From CBDFHB01 sp965250115 (GTDB taxonomy: Bacteria; Acidobacteriota; Vicinamibacteria; Marinacidobacterales; SMYC01): 64,000 nt of DNA. Below, one piece after another: positions 9,569-18,074 of this stretch. The translations under genes were made by a program, and so were the position numbers. The first letter of the stretch is position 1. The number at the start of each line of letters is the position of its first letter. The notes beneath the pieces are model-generated. The model searched no databases, was not told the DNA's origin, and worked only from the letters and a program-made list of their open reading frames with translations. The DNA lies in NCBI GenBank assembly GCA_965250115.1, contig CBDFNJ010000002.1, forward strand, positions 1,240,001 to 1,304,000, in the 5' to 3' direction.

Positions 9569-12031
9569 GTGAACGAGGTCGAGAACGCAGAGGTCCGCGA
9601 AGCTCTTCACGAGTTTCATCAATACCTCTCCGACCAGCTTGCGCCACTTCTAGTCAGGGACGCTATGTCAGTCCTGCTGACATGCTCGCCTGCGGTGATG
9701 GGCTCGGCGATCCAATCCTGGCTAAGGGCCCAGCTCGGCGCACAAAGAGACGCGGTCCCCGTGTCTGATTACTTGTTTCACGCCATGTCGAAAGTTCATG
9801 CCTTTGGAGAGCTGGATCTCGTCGACGGGCAGACGCTGAACAATTTCTTGAGCGATCTAGGCCAAGAGGTGCTGAGCTTCTGCCCGGAAGAGGACCGGGA
9901 GCTCCTTCGTGCCAATGTCGTCGGTCTCGGGGAGTCCAGTCACGACAGGACCGAGCACGCGGTCGAGGTTTTGCATCGGCAAGCGCGGCCGAACGCCGAG
10001 CCGGGCCAGGCGAGCGTCGCGTCCCCGGAATCTGCCCGCGACTTGCGGCGGCTCGAGCTACTGGCGAGTCGTTTGAGCCAATCGATCGATGCCTCCGGCT
10101 CGCCCGCTCCTGAGCGTGCGGACAAGCGCCGTGAGCTCGTTACGGAGGTCGTGGCGGCCGCGGCGGCGAGCTCGTCCAACGGCGAGGAGCTCCAGCAGCA
10201 TCTGACCAGACTTCAGCAGATGGGAGTTCCCGCGGAGATGGACGAGCTGTTCAATACCCTGAGCGACAGCTTGCCCGGATGGAGCGTGCCCATTTCCAGC
10301 GGCCCCGACGGGACGCCCGATCCATCGGCTTCTCTGCCTTCGAGCTCCGCTCTCGATGCGATGAGCAAGATTGTTTCGCTGGCGTCGGATTCCGCCGAAA
10401 CCTCGACACGTCTTCGCGATCTGGTCCACTCCGGCATCCGGCAATTCAACGATGGCGTTCTCGCGCGAGCCGCGGTGATCTTCGACCTGGCCGCCCAACT
10501 CGCCAAGGAGAAGACTGTAAGCCCATCCTCGATCGAGGCGGTGCAGGGAAAGACACACGAGCTTCTTGACCAGGAGCGGCTTCGAAAGCTTGCCGAGAGT
10601 CCGGAGAAGCACGACCAGCTTCGCAGAATTCTGACGTTCTTCCCACGCTTGAGTCCCCAAGGGTTGCTCGACGACCTGCACACGGAGAAGCAGCGTGACC
10701 GCCGGCGGCTCATGCTGGCCCTGATGGAGGTTCACGGCGAGACCGGCCGCATAGCGTGCCTGGAACGATTGGCGGCCCTTGTTACCAGCCGGGATGAAAC
10801 TGACGCGGTCTTATGGAGGGACTTGATCCACGTCCTACGCGCCGTCCCTCCCTCCGACGACGCCGAGGTGGAACACGAGATCGAGCTTGTCGCCAGTATC
10901 TCGCCGCAGGACGAAGACGAGCTGGTAATGGAAGCGATCGGCTACCTCGGGGAGAGAAAGCACGACAAGTCCGTCTTGGCCCTTATTTCCTACCTGCAAG
11001 CCTTCGAAGAGATGCTGACGGGTGGAGTCGCAAACGGCCTCAATCAAAGGCGGCAGGTGATCGCACTATTGAATCGAACCGTGTCTACGCTAGCGCGCAC
11101 GGGCAGTCGTGCGGGTACCGTGGCCGCCCTGGAGCACGGGCTCAAGGACGTTCCCGAGCTCGGGGACACGAGAGCCCGGCTCGTTGCGCTGAGCACTCAA
11201 GACCTCTCCGCACATCCGGAGTTGGTCAAAAGGGTCTTGGAGTCTCTCCAGGCGGCACTACCTCGAAAGCTCATCGGGCGCTTCGTCAAGACAAAAGAGG
11301 ATACGATCCTGCATCTCATCGCGGCGCTTTCGGGAACACCTTCGCGCGAGGTGAGGTCGACCTTCGCGGATTTGGCGAAACGGTTCGCTGACAAGAAATT
11401 CGGAAAAGCCGCCCAGAAAGCTCTCGCGAGCTTCGAAGACGAAGCCCGGCCGCAGACGTCGTCCTCCAGCCTATCCGGGGACTTGGAACTCTTCGGTCTG
11501 CCGAACGTGCTCCAGAGCCTGAACGGCGTCGCAGCCAATGGGACCCTCACTCTCTTCGACAGCGACGAGAGCATCATGAGCACGATTCGCTTCGTCAAAG
11601 GCAGGGTTTCCCACTGTCAGACCGGGATGTTGAGGCGCGAAGCGGCCATGTATCAGCTCTTCGAGAAGCCGTCTCCCGGCAGCTTCGCCTTCCGCAGCGG
11701 CACCGATGTTCAACCCCCGGAAGATGAAGGGACTGGGCTCGACGTCATGTCCCTCATCATGGAAGGCGTGCGGCGATACGACGAGTTCCAAAGGGCTTCG
11801 GCGCTCGTGCCGGACGACGCCGTCCTGGAATCGGCGGGGAGCGAGGCATCTCCCGTCGAAGACGAGGCGAACGAGGCGCTCATCGAGTCCGTCTGGGAAC
11901 GAGCGATCGCCGGAGCATCGCCGTCCGAGCTCGACGAGGAAATGCCCGTCGATTCCTACCGCATTCGCCGCCTGCTCGCCCAATGGGTCGAAGCGGGCGC
12001 TCTCTCCCACACCGCGGCCTCGGCTTCCTAG
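9569..12031 (+). CDS. DUF4388 (PATAN) domain protein with a long helical N-terminal region
   Basis: About 820 residues. I prefer GTG 9569, which has AGGGGAGAGG eight bases upstream; ATG 9533 is in frame but has no such site. Residues 1-620 are almost entirely helical, with HEAT-like stretches in the middle. A DUF4388/PATAN domain follows near 635-730 (DLELFGLPNVLQSLNGVAANG, GTLTLF, FVKGRVSHCQTG), then a helical C-terminus. DUF4388 proteins occur with gliding, type IV pilus and two-component systems in deltaproteobacteria and Acidobacteria, probably as adaptor modules. No catalytic residues are visible. Confidence 0.75.
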   Translation: MNEVENAEVREALHEFHQYLSDQLAPLLVRDAMSVLLTCSPAVMGSAIQSWLRAQLGAQRDAVPVSDYLFHAMSKVHAFGELDLVDGQTLNNFLSDLGQEVLSFCPEEDRELLRANVVGLGESSHDRTEHAVEVLHRQARPNAEPGQASVASPESARDLRRLELLASRLSQSIDASGSPAPERADKRRELVTEVVAAAAASSSNGEELQQHLTRLQQMGVPAEMDELFNTLSDSLPGWSVPISSGPDGTPDPSASLPSSSALDAMSKIVSLASDSAETSTRLRDLVHSGIRQFNDGVLARAAVIFDLAAQLAKEKTVSPSSIEAVQGKTHELLDQERLRKLAESPEKHDQLRRILTFFPRLSPQGLLDDLHTEKQRDRRRLMLALMEVHGETGRIACLERLAALVTSRDETDAVLWRDLIHVLRAVPPSDDAEVEHEIELVASISPQDEDELVMEAIGYLGERKHDKSVLALISYLQAFEEMLTGGVANGLNQRRQVIALLNRTVSTLARTGSRAGTVAALEHGLKDVPELGDTRARLVALSTQDLSAHPELVKRVLESLQAALPRKLIGRFVKTKEDTILHLIAALSGTPSREVRSTFADLAKRFADKKFGKAAQKALASFEDEARPQTSSSSLSGDLELFGLPNVLQSLNGVAANGTLTLFDSDESIMSTIRFVKGRVSHCQTGMLRREAAMYQLFEKPSPGSFAFRSGTDVQPPEDEGTGLDVMSLIMEGVRRYDEFQRASALVPDDAVLESAGSEASPVEDEANEALIESVWERAIAGASPSELDEEMPVDSYRIRRLLAQWVEAGALSHTAASAS

Positions 12032-12078
12032 TTTCTAAGAACGCCCCCTCACCTGTCGTGCTGCGGGAGGAATAGCCC

Positions 12079-12639
12079 TCAGGGCTCCTTGCGTCCAAAT
12101 CCCGTGTCGGCGTCGCGCAAACATGGCAACCGCTCGTCCTTCTCCGACAGAATGGGTTTGTCCACCGGCCACTCGATTCCGAGGTCTGGATCGTTCCAGA
12201 GGATGCCCCCTTCGAGCTCCTTCGCGTATTCCACCGTCGTTTCGTAGAGTACGTCCGCCGTCTCGCTCAGGACGCAGAAACCGTGCGCGCACCACGGCGG
12301 GACGTAGACCATCTTTCGGTTCTCCGCCGAGAGCGCGACGCTGTCCCATTGACCGAAGCTCGGCTCGCCCCGGCGCAGATCCACCGCGACATCTAAAATT
12401 TTGCCGATGATGACTCGAACCAGCTTCCCTTGAGCCGCGGGCTCCCGCTGGTAGTGCAACCCCCGAAGCGTCCCCCGCGCGGAGCGAGAGTGGTTCCGCT
12501 GAACGAATTCGGGTATCCCCGCGGCAGTGAATTCCGACCGCTTGTAGGTCTCCATGAAGAAACCGCGCGCATCGCCGAACACCGGCGGCTCGATCAAAAA
12601 GACCCCGGGAATCTTCCCATTCTGGAGCCGAAACGGCAC
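12079..12639 (-). CDS. rfbC: dTDP-4-dehydrorhamnose 3,5-epimerase
   Basis: The 186-residue protein matches RfbC/RmlC along its length: FGDARGFFMETY near the N-terminus, the active-site strand with NHSRS and RGLHYQ, VDLRRGEPSFGQW, and VPPWCAHGFCVLSE. The enzyme epimerises dTDP-4-keto-6-deoxyglucose at C3 and C5 for dTDP-L-rhamnose. The start is GTG at 12639 with AGGAGG four bases upstream. No other rhamnose genes are adjacent, so it is isolated from rfbABD. Confidence 0.95.
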   Translation of the reverse strand: MPFRLQNGKIPGVFLIEPPVFGDARGFFMETYKRSEFTAAGIPEFVQRNHSRSARGTLRGLHYQREPAAQGKLVRVIIGKILDVAVDLRRGEPSFGQWDSVALSAENRKMVYVPPWCAHGFCVLSETADVLYETTVEYAKELEGGILWNDPDLGIEWPVDKPILSEKDERLPCLRDADTGFGRKEP

Positions 12640-12723
12640 AAAACCTCCTGGCAGAGATAAGCCTAGGACAAAAACTCAGAAAAGCTTACCACGCGCCGTT
12701 TCTATCCTGAGAGCCTCGAGGGA

Positions 12724-13374
12724 TCACCGTCCTGGACGTGTTCGTGACCACCATTCCTTGATGCGCTTCGTGGTGCGCCCCTCCACCTCGTCCATCGCCG
12801 CGATGTACTCCTCGACGGGACGCGCGCCCCCGAGCTCGAACACGACCTGGTCGAGCGCTACTTGGATCGTTCGTGGGTCTGTCCATGCCGCTCGATAGAG
12901 GATCGTTCCTCCACGATTGACGGTGTAGGTCATGTTGGGAAGTCGCCCATAGGCATGGTGCAACGTGCCGTCCAGATCGTCGACGAGCATGGGGCGCTCG
13001 AAGTCGAGTCGCTCCGCCATCGTTTGGGCAACGCCGATCTTCTGCTCGAGCGTCGTGTGCCTCGGGTACCGATCACTGGGATGGGCCTCCCGCGTATACA
13101 TGAAGAGGAACTGGACGTCGTGGTCGGCGAGCTCCTTGGCCATCGCTTCGAGCGCAGGCGCCGCCTGCGCGCAGTACGGTCAGGTATACGAGCCGAACTC
13201 TACGACGGTCATCCCTTTCTTGAAGTAGTCGTTCAACTGGACGCCGCTCCCGCCCCTCGCGTCCACGAGCTCGCCGGTTGGCGCTTCGGTCCCAATGCGC
13301 GGCCCCTCGGGAAAGCGGAGGAAGTCCGCCATATCTGCGCTGAGCGGGAAGCTCAGGTAGTTGTAGGTACTCAT
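12724..13374 (-). CDS. Deiodinase-like thioredoxin-fold selenoprotein (UGA read as selenocysteine)
   Basis: The frame is interrupted only by TGA at 13180-13182. The residues around it read VVEFGSYT-Sec-PYC, and about 30 residues later YTREAHPSD. Both match iodothyronine-deiodinase-like proteins (FGSxTU/CPP and YIxEAHxSDGW), whose catalytic residue is exactly the position held by TGA. The rest of the domain (RPMLVDDLDGTLHHAYG, YTVNRGGTILYRAAWTDP) continues in frame to 12724. A hairpin fitting the bacterial SECIS rules begins nine bases after the UGA. I start at ATG 13374 (216 residues, Sec65); the frame stays open to 13521. If UGA were a plain stop, the active site would be lost. Confidence 0.8.
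13152..13170 (-). promoter_or_regulatory. Candidate bacterial SECIS element
   Basis: On the minus strand, nine bases after the UGA, lies GCGCAGGC-GGC-GCCTGCGC: a perfect 8-bp stem with a three-base apical loop starting GG. UGA-to-loop distance is 17 nt. Published bacterial SECIS rules ask for a stem of at least 4 bp, a 3-14 nt loop, a G in the first two loop positions and a spacing of about 16-37 nt; this fits all of them. Confidence 0.75.
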
Positions 13375-13546
13375 GAGGAGAGCTATAGCACGCTCTCCAG
13401 CTTCTTGCCCCAGCTGGCGGTATACGGTTGAAATGGGGGTACCCTCATTGGAACGCAGGTCATCGGACCGATCGGCAATGGGTGGGAAAGGTAACGTCGA
13501 AGCGGGGGAGTTTCCCCGCAAGAGCTAGGCTTGCGCGCAATCAATT

Positions 13547-13575
13547 TTGACAGGACAAGTCATTATTACTAAGAT
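13547..13575 (+). promoter_or_regulatory. Sigma-70-type promoter of the cysM operon
   Basis: A perfect -35 box TTGACA (13547-13552) is separated by 17 bases from TAAGAT (13570-13575, four of six matches to TATAAT). Transcription would begin near 13582, just before the GGAGG ribosome site at 13586-13590. This argues that the codons upstream in the cysM frame are not translated. Confidence 0.65.
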
Positions 13576-13594
13576 GGCGCTCGATGGAGGCTGC

Positions 13595-14527
13595 GTGTTG
13601 TCTCGAACTACCCAGACAGTCGCGGACCGATCCGTCTCCGTCGCGGATCTCATAGGGAACACTCCGCTCCTTCGTCTTCACCATCTCGCGTCTCATCTTC
13701 CCGGAATCGAGCTCTACGCCAAGGCCGAGTGGTTCAATCCGGGAGGCTCGGTCAAGGATCGCGCGGCGCTGAACATGCTGCGGCAGGGACAAGCCGATGG
13801 TGTCCTTGTCCCTGGCAAAACGATTCTCGAAGCGACGAGCGGAAACACGGGGATCGCACTCGCGATGCTCGGTGCGGTCTTCGGCCATCCCGTCAAGCTT
13901 TGCCTTCCCCAGACGGCGAGCACCGAGCGCAAGCTTCTGCTCGGATTGTACGGTGCGGAAGTGATCGAGACGAGCCGGCTCGAGGGGACTGACGGCGCCA
14001 TCACGGAGGCCGAACGGATCTTCGCCGAGGATCCCGACGCGTATTTCTACCCGAATCAGTACGGAAACGACGCGAATTGGCAAGCTCACTATCGCACCAC
14101 CGCGAACGAAATCTGGTCGCAGACCGAGGGCCGCGTCTCGCACTTCGTGTGCGGCCTCGGGACGGGCGGGACCTTCGTTGGCACGACGCGCCGTCTGAAG
14201 GAGCTCGCGCCAGCGGTGCGATGCATTTCGGTCGAGCCCGATGGGCCGATCCACGGCATCGAGGGCTGGAAGCACATGGCGTCGAGCCGGGTTCCGGCTA
14301 TCTATGACCCGTCGCTTGCGGACGAGCGAAGGACGGTCACGACCGAAGAGGCGCTCGAAATGGTAATGCGACTCGCCCGCGAGGAAGGCCTTTTCGCAAG
14401 TGTTTCCGCTGGGGCCGCGGTCGCGGCGGCGATCGGCCTCGCCGCGGAAGTGCGACGGGGCGTAATCGTCACGGTCTTGCCCGATAGCGGCGCGAGATCG
14501 TTTTCCGAGTTACCCTTAGCGCTATGA
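13595..14527 (+). CDS. cysM: PLP-dependent cysteine synthase, CysM-like
   Basis: A fold-type II PLP enzyme of about 310 residues: LIGNTPLLRL, PLP lysine in GGSVKDRAA (Lys54 from this start), the substrate loop TSGNTGIALA, and the phosphate-binding GLGTGGTFVGTTR. GTG 13595 (or TTG 13598) follows the promoter and GGAGG. The next two genes are a JAMM peptidase and a CysO-like/MoeZ fusion, the same gene set as mycobacterial cysM-mec-cysO. The sulfur donor is therefore probably a CysO thiocarboxylate and the acceptor perhaps O-phosphoserine. The stop overlaps the next ATG. Confidence 0.9.
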   Translation: MLSRTTQTVADRSVSVADLIGNTPLLRLHHLASHLPGIELYAKAEWFNPGGSVKDRAALNMLRQGQADGVLVPGKTILEATSGNTGIALAMLGAVFGHPVKLCLPQTASTERKLLLGLYGAEVIETSRLEGTDGAITEAERIFAEDPDAYFYPNQYGNDANWQAHYRTTANEIWSQTEGRVSHFVCGLGTGGTFVGTTRRLKELAPAVRCISVEPDGPIHGIEGWKHMASSRVPAIYDPSLADERRTVTTEEALEMVMRLAREEGLFASVSAGAAVAAAIGLAAEVRRGVIVTVLPDSGARSFSELPLAL

Positions 14528-14949
14528 TTCGACTTCCCGACACGGCCATCGAAGCGATTCGGGAGCATGGCCGCGCGAGCTACCGCGACGAGGCCTGCGG
14601 CGTTCTCTACGGTCGCCTCGAGGGCGAGAAGAGGGAAGTCGTTCGGGTCGCGCCCTTGCGCAACGCACGCGACGAGCAACGTCACCGGCGTTTCATCGTC
14701 ACGCCGGAGGACTATCGTGGTGCTGAAGCCGAGGCCGCACGAAGCGGGCTCGCTCTTCTCGGTTTCTACCACTCGCACCCGGATCACCCGGCCTACCCAT
14801 CGGCCTACGATCTCGAGCACGCGTTTCCCTTTTTTTCTTACGTGATTCTCTCGGTCGAAAAAGCAGAGCCGAACGAGCTTCGCTCCTTCGTACTGGCGAG
14901 CGATCGAAAACAGTTTTTCGAAGAACCCCTTGAACGGAAGGAGCCGTAA
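14524..14949 (+). CDS. JAMM/MPN+ metalloprotease, Mec-like
   Basis: The 141-residue protein has a complete JAMM motif: Glu23 in DEACGVLYG, HSHPDHPAYPS (His83, His85) and Asp96. JAMM proteases of this size in sulfur-carrier operons cleave isopeptide or peptide bonds after Gly-Gly; Mycobacterium Mec releases cysteine from the CysO-Cys adduct. It overlaps cysM by four bases and lies two bases before the CysO-like fusion, so both putative substrates are encoded beside it. Confidence 0.9.
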   Translation: MIRLPDTAIEAIREHGRASYRDEACGVLYGRLEGEKREVVRVAPLRNARDEQRHRRFIVTPEDYRGAEAEAARSGLALLGFYHSHPDHPAYPSAYDLEHAFPFFSYVILSVEKAEPNELRSFVLASDRKQFFEEPLERKEP

Positions 14950-14951
14950 CC

Positions 14952-16388
14952 ATGTCGGTTGTTCTCATTCCCACGCCGCTTCGGCCATTCACGGACCAGC
15001 AGGCCTCCGTCGATATCGCGGGAGCGAACGTTGCCGAGCTACTCGATAATCTCGCGACGAGCTATGGGGAGCTTCGCAAGCACCTCTTTGACGATTCGGG
15101 CAAGCTTCGGAGCTTTGTGAACGTCTACGTGAACGACGACGACATCCGGTCTCTGTCGAAGCTCGAAACGACGGTTCAGAGCACGGACGTCGTGAGCATC
15201 GTGCCATCCATCGCTGGAGGCTCGACGCCGGTCCAGGACGAGGTGAGCTTCACACACGAGGAGATCCAGCGCTACAGCCGGCATCTCATCATGCCGGAAG
15301 TCGCCATGGAAGGGCAGGCGAAGCTCAAGAAGGCGAGCGTGCTGATGATCGGCGCCGGCGGCCTCGGCGCGCCGCTCGGGATGTATCTCGCGGCCGCGGG
15401 AGTCGGACGTCTCGGCATCGTGGATTTCGACGTCGTCGACCACTCGAACCTCCAGCGGCAAATCACCTTCGGTCAGAGCTCCGTCGGCCGGCCGAAGACC
15501 GAGGCCGCCGCCGAGCGGCTTTCGGACATCAACCCGCACATCCGGATCGACTCGCACGATACCCGTCTGTCTTCCGAGAACGCTCTCGACCTCTTTCGGG
15601 ACTACGACATCATCGTCGACGGGACAGACAACTTTCCCACGCGCTACCTCGTGAACGACGCGTGCGTGCTTCTGGGAAAGCCGAACGTATATGGAAGCAT
15701 CTTCCGCTTCGAGGGGCAGGTCTCCGTCTTCTACGCGAAGGAGGGGCCGTGCTATCGCTGCCTCTATCCCGAGCCGCCTCCGCCGGGGCTCGTTCCGAGC
15801 TGTGCCGAGGGGGGAGTTTTGGGCGTTTTACCCGGCATCGTCGGCTCGCTCCAGGCGCTCGAAGTCATCAAGCTCATCCTCGGGCGAGGGGACTCCATGA
15901 TCGGCCGCTTGCTTCTGTTCGACGCTCTCGGCATGAGCTTCCGCACTCTCAAGCAGCGCAAGGATCCCGACTGCCCGATCTGCGGCGAGCGAGCCACGAT
16001 CAAAGCTCTCATCGACTACGAGGAGTTTTGCGGCATTCCCCAAGTCGGCGAGCAGCAGCCAAAAGAAGCGGTTCCAACCGTCACCGTGGAAGAGCTCAAG
16101 CGCGCGCTCGATGCTGACGAGGACGTCTTCGTCCTCGACGTCCGGGAGTCACACGAGTGGGATATCGCGCATCTCGAAGGCGCCACGCTGATTCCGCTCG
16201 GCCGGCTTCACCATGAGGTCCACCGCCTAGACACCGCCCGCGACATCGTCATTCACTGCCGCAGCGGGGCCCGCAGCGCCACGGCCACCAAGTTCCTTCT
16301 GGAGGCCGGCTTCGGACGCGTTCGGAATCTCGAGGGCGGGATTCTCGCGTGGTCCGACCGCATCGATCCGTCGCTACCGAAGTACTAA
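14952..16388 (+). CDS. moeZ: CysO-like ubiquitin-fold / MoeZ-type E1 / rhodanese fusion
   Basis: Three domains in one 478-residue chain. Residues 1-90 are a MoaD/ThiS/CysO-like beta-grasp carrier ending in PSIAGG. Residues 100-345 are a ThiF/MoeB adenylating enzyme (GAGGLGAP nucleotide loop, NLQRQ, zinc pairs CYRC and CPIC, SCAEGGVLG). Residues 370-478 are a rhodanese with loop HCRSGARS (Cys436). In mycobacteria CysO and MoeZ are separate proteins. Here the carrier's Gly-Gly (89-90) is buried inside the chain, so thiocarboxylation would need cleavage after it, most simply by the adjacent JAMM protease. AAGGAG precedes the ATG. Confidence 0.9.
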   Translation: MSVVLIPTPLRPFTDQQASVDIAGANVAELLDNLATSYGELRKHLFDDSGKLRSFVNVYVNDDDIRSLSKLETTVQSTDVVSIVPSIAGGSTPVQDEVSFTHEEIQRYSRHLIMPEVAMEGQAKLKKASVLMIGAGGLGAPLGMYLAAAGVGRLGIVDFDVVDHSNLQRQITFGQSSVGRPKTEAAAERLSDINPHIRIDSHDTRLSSENALDLFRDYDIIVDGTDNFPTRYLVNDACVLLGKPNVYGSIFRFEGQVSVFYAKEGPCYRCLYPEPPPPGLVPSCAEGGVLGVLPGIVGSLQALEVIKLILGRGDSMIGRLLLFDALGMSFRTLKQRKDPDCPICGERATIKALIDYEEFCGIPQVGEQQPKEAVPTVTVEELKRALDADEDVFVLDVRESHEWDIAHLEGATLIPLGRLHHEVHRLDTARDIVIHCRSGARSATATKFLLEAGFGRVRNLEGGILAWSDRIDPSLPKY

Positions 16389-16433
16389 GGGCGCGCCTAC
16401 GCGCTCGACGAACATCTCGATGCCGCGGCACAA

Positions 16434-16474
16434 GTGTGCACAGACCTCAAGTAATACTTTAAGTCACTCGGTCC
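16434..16474. repeat. 41-bp intergenic repeat, copy 1
   Basis: The 41-bp block starting GTGTGCACAGACCTCAAGT is repeated at 17096-17136 with 37 of 41 identities. Its core, AAGTAATACTT, is a near-palindrome. It lies about 100 bases before the start of the 16576 gene. Both copies are intergenic and in the same orientation relative to the next gene. Confidence 0.8.
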
Positions 16475-16575
16475 TCACGACGGTCGGATCAGAGCTGTCC
16501 CTCGAGGTTGACGCGCGCCGCCAGGCCGCATTAGGCTAGTCCCATATCGAAAACGAGATCTAACGAGACACCGAA

Positions 16576-17067
16576 GTGGACGCCACCGAACGGGCCCTTG
16601 TCTTTGAAAGCGCGAAAGAGGACTACCGGTCCGGGCTCCATGTCGTGGCGGCGCGGACGCTTCTTCAGCTCGTCCAGGACGGGAGTCGGGAGCCGGCCCA
16701 TTTGTCCTACTGCGGTCTGCTCGGGGCCATGACGGAGCGCACGTATGACGAAAGTGTCGCCCTTTGCCGAAGCGCCGTGGAACGGGGCGGCCGTAGAACG
16801 CCTGAGCTCTACCTCAACTTCGCCCGCGTGTTGATGCTCAGCGGGAGGCGCCGGGAGGCTGTCGAGGTCTTTGCGGAAGGTGCCTCGATTCACCGGCACG
16901 ATCGCCGTTTGCGCCGGGAGCTTCAGCACGTCTTACCCCGGGCGAAGCCTTTCTTTCGAGCGCTTCCCCGCAAGCACCTTCTCAACAAGTATGCTGGAAT
17001 TGCCCGAACGGTGGGAGACCACTTCTGGGTGACTTTCGTCCCCCGCGTCCGGAAAGTGAAGCCGTAG
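16576..17067 (+). CDS. Small TPR-like protein of unknown function
   Basis: The 163-residue product starts at GTG 16576. It is helical with two or three degenerate TPR units (about residues 8-100; YLNFARVLMLSGRRREAVEVF is the clearest) and a basic C-terminus with a short hydrophobic patch. No signal peptide or catalytic motif. I do not recognise a family. It follows the moeZ fusion after 187 bases that contain repeat copy 1, so it is probably transcribed separately. Confidence 0.65.
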   Translation: MDATERALVFESAKEDYRSGLHVVAARTLLQLVQDGSREPAHLSYCGLLGAMTERTYDESVALCRSAVERGGRRTPELYLNFARVLMLSGRRREAVEVFAEGASIHRHDRRLRRELQHVLPRAKPFFRALPRKHLLNKYAGIARTVGDHFWVTFVPRVRKVKP

Positions 17068-17095
17068 GCACTATCCTGGGGCACAGGCGGCACAC

Positions 17096-17136
17096 GTGTG
17101 CACAGACCTCAAGTGATACTTTAAATCGCTAGGTCC
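17096..17136. repeat. 41-bp intergenic repeat, copy 2
   Basis: Same block as at 16434-16474 (four substitutions), here about 130 bases upstream of the 17269 gene. The conserved ends and the near-palindromic AAGTGATACTT core suggest a protein-binding or promoter element rather than a chance match. Confidence 0.8.
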
Positions 17137-17268
17137 GGACTGAGGAGTCCCCATTCCACGAAGGCTACCTTCGTCCTCTAGTATGGACACCCTCGGCGGC
17201 GCCGTCGCGAAACAAGCGTGATTCCGTTGGTATGACTTCTGCATAGGGGTGTGGGCTGGAGGACACCT

Positions 17269-18009
17269 GTGTTGAAACATCATGTCATCGCTCTCGTTTT
17301 TCTCTGTACTGGCTCGACGCTGTCTCTAGCCCAGTCCACTGGCTCGACCACTCAAACCCTGCTTTCCGGGGATGTCGACCACGGCTTTCTCATCTCGCCG
17401 GAAATCAAACTCACCGAAGTCGACGGAGACTTTGGCGTGCTCGGCGGCGGCTACGGCGGCTGGGTGTTAAACCGGCAGTTGCTCATCGGTGGAGGTATCT
17501 ATACCCTGGCGAATGGCTCCGGTGACGCAGGTATGACCTATGGCGGCGGTGTCGTCGAGTACTTCGTGAACTCCGATTCTCTCGTAAACGTTTCGGTGCG
17601 GGGGCTCGTAGGCGGGGGGAGTGCAACGCTTGACCGGAGCTTTCCGGGCTTCGACTTCGACTTCGACTTCGAGCGGCCTGGCCGGTTCCCATTTGGCTCC
17701 ATCGATATCCCGATCTCGAACGAGATTGGCCGTCTTTTTCCCGAGCTCGGGGGGAGGTCAGTGGACTTCGACGATCTCTTTGAGCGCGGCTCGCGCCTGT
17801 TCGGAGATCGGGATCTCGACCGGCTCTTCGGCGCGCGAAGCTCGAGCTTCTTCATTGCCGAGCCCGAGGTTGACGTCAATGTAAACATCAGCGAGAGACT
17901 GCGTCTCAGCCTCGGGGGCGGCTACCGGTTCATCGGAGGCGCGGGCGCCCTTTCGGATCGTCTGGACGGTTTCACCGCTAAAGTCGGTCTGACGGTTAGC
18001 TTCTTCTGA
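17269..18009 (+). CDS. Exported beta-barrel-like protein, glycine-rich
   Basis: GTG 17269 is chosen because GGAGG lies six bases upstream; an in-frame GTG at 17251 lies before that site. A signal peptide (residues 1-22, ending TLSLAQS) is followed by alternating hydrophobic strands, a Gly-rich stretch, and a central acidic segment with FDFDFDFE repeats. The protein ends in VGLTVSFF, with the terminal aromatic typical of outer-membrane barrels. About 246 residues. No named family recognised; an outer-membrane location is inferred. Confidence 0.65.
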   Translation: MLKHHVIALVFLCTGSTLSLAQSTGSTTQTLLSGDVDHGFLISPEIKLTEVDGDFGVLGGGYGGWVLNRQLLIGGGIYTLANGSGDAGMTYGGGVVEYFVNSDSLVNVSVRGLVGGGSATLDRSFPGFDFDFDFERPGRFPFGSIDIPISNEIGRLFPELGGRSVDFDDLFERGSRLFGDRDLDRLFGARSSSFFIAEPEVDVNVNISERLRLSLGGGYRFIGGAGALSDRLDGFTAKVGLTVSFF

Positions 18010-18074
18010 GCTGGGTTCGAAACGACCACTGAGATCTGCTAGCCTCCGAAAATCTATATCCAAGGAGGCGGTAG

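Noticed and set aside
8735..9622. A 295-codon open frame on the minus strand running under the PilZ gene.
   Set aside because: It is antisense to a well-supported PilZ gene, has no recognisable domain and no ribosome site. High GC makes such shadows common.
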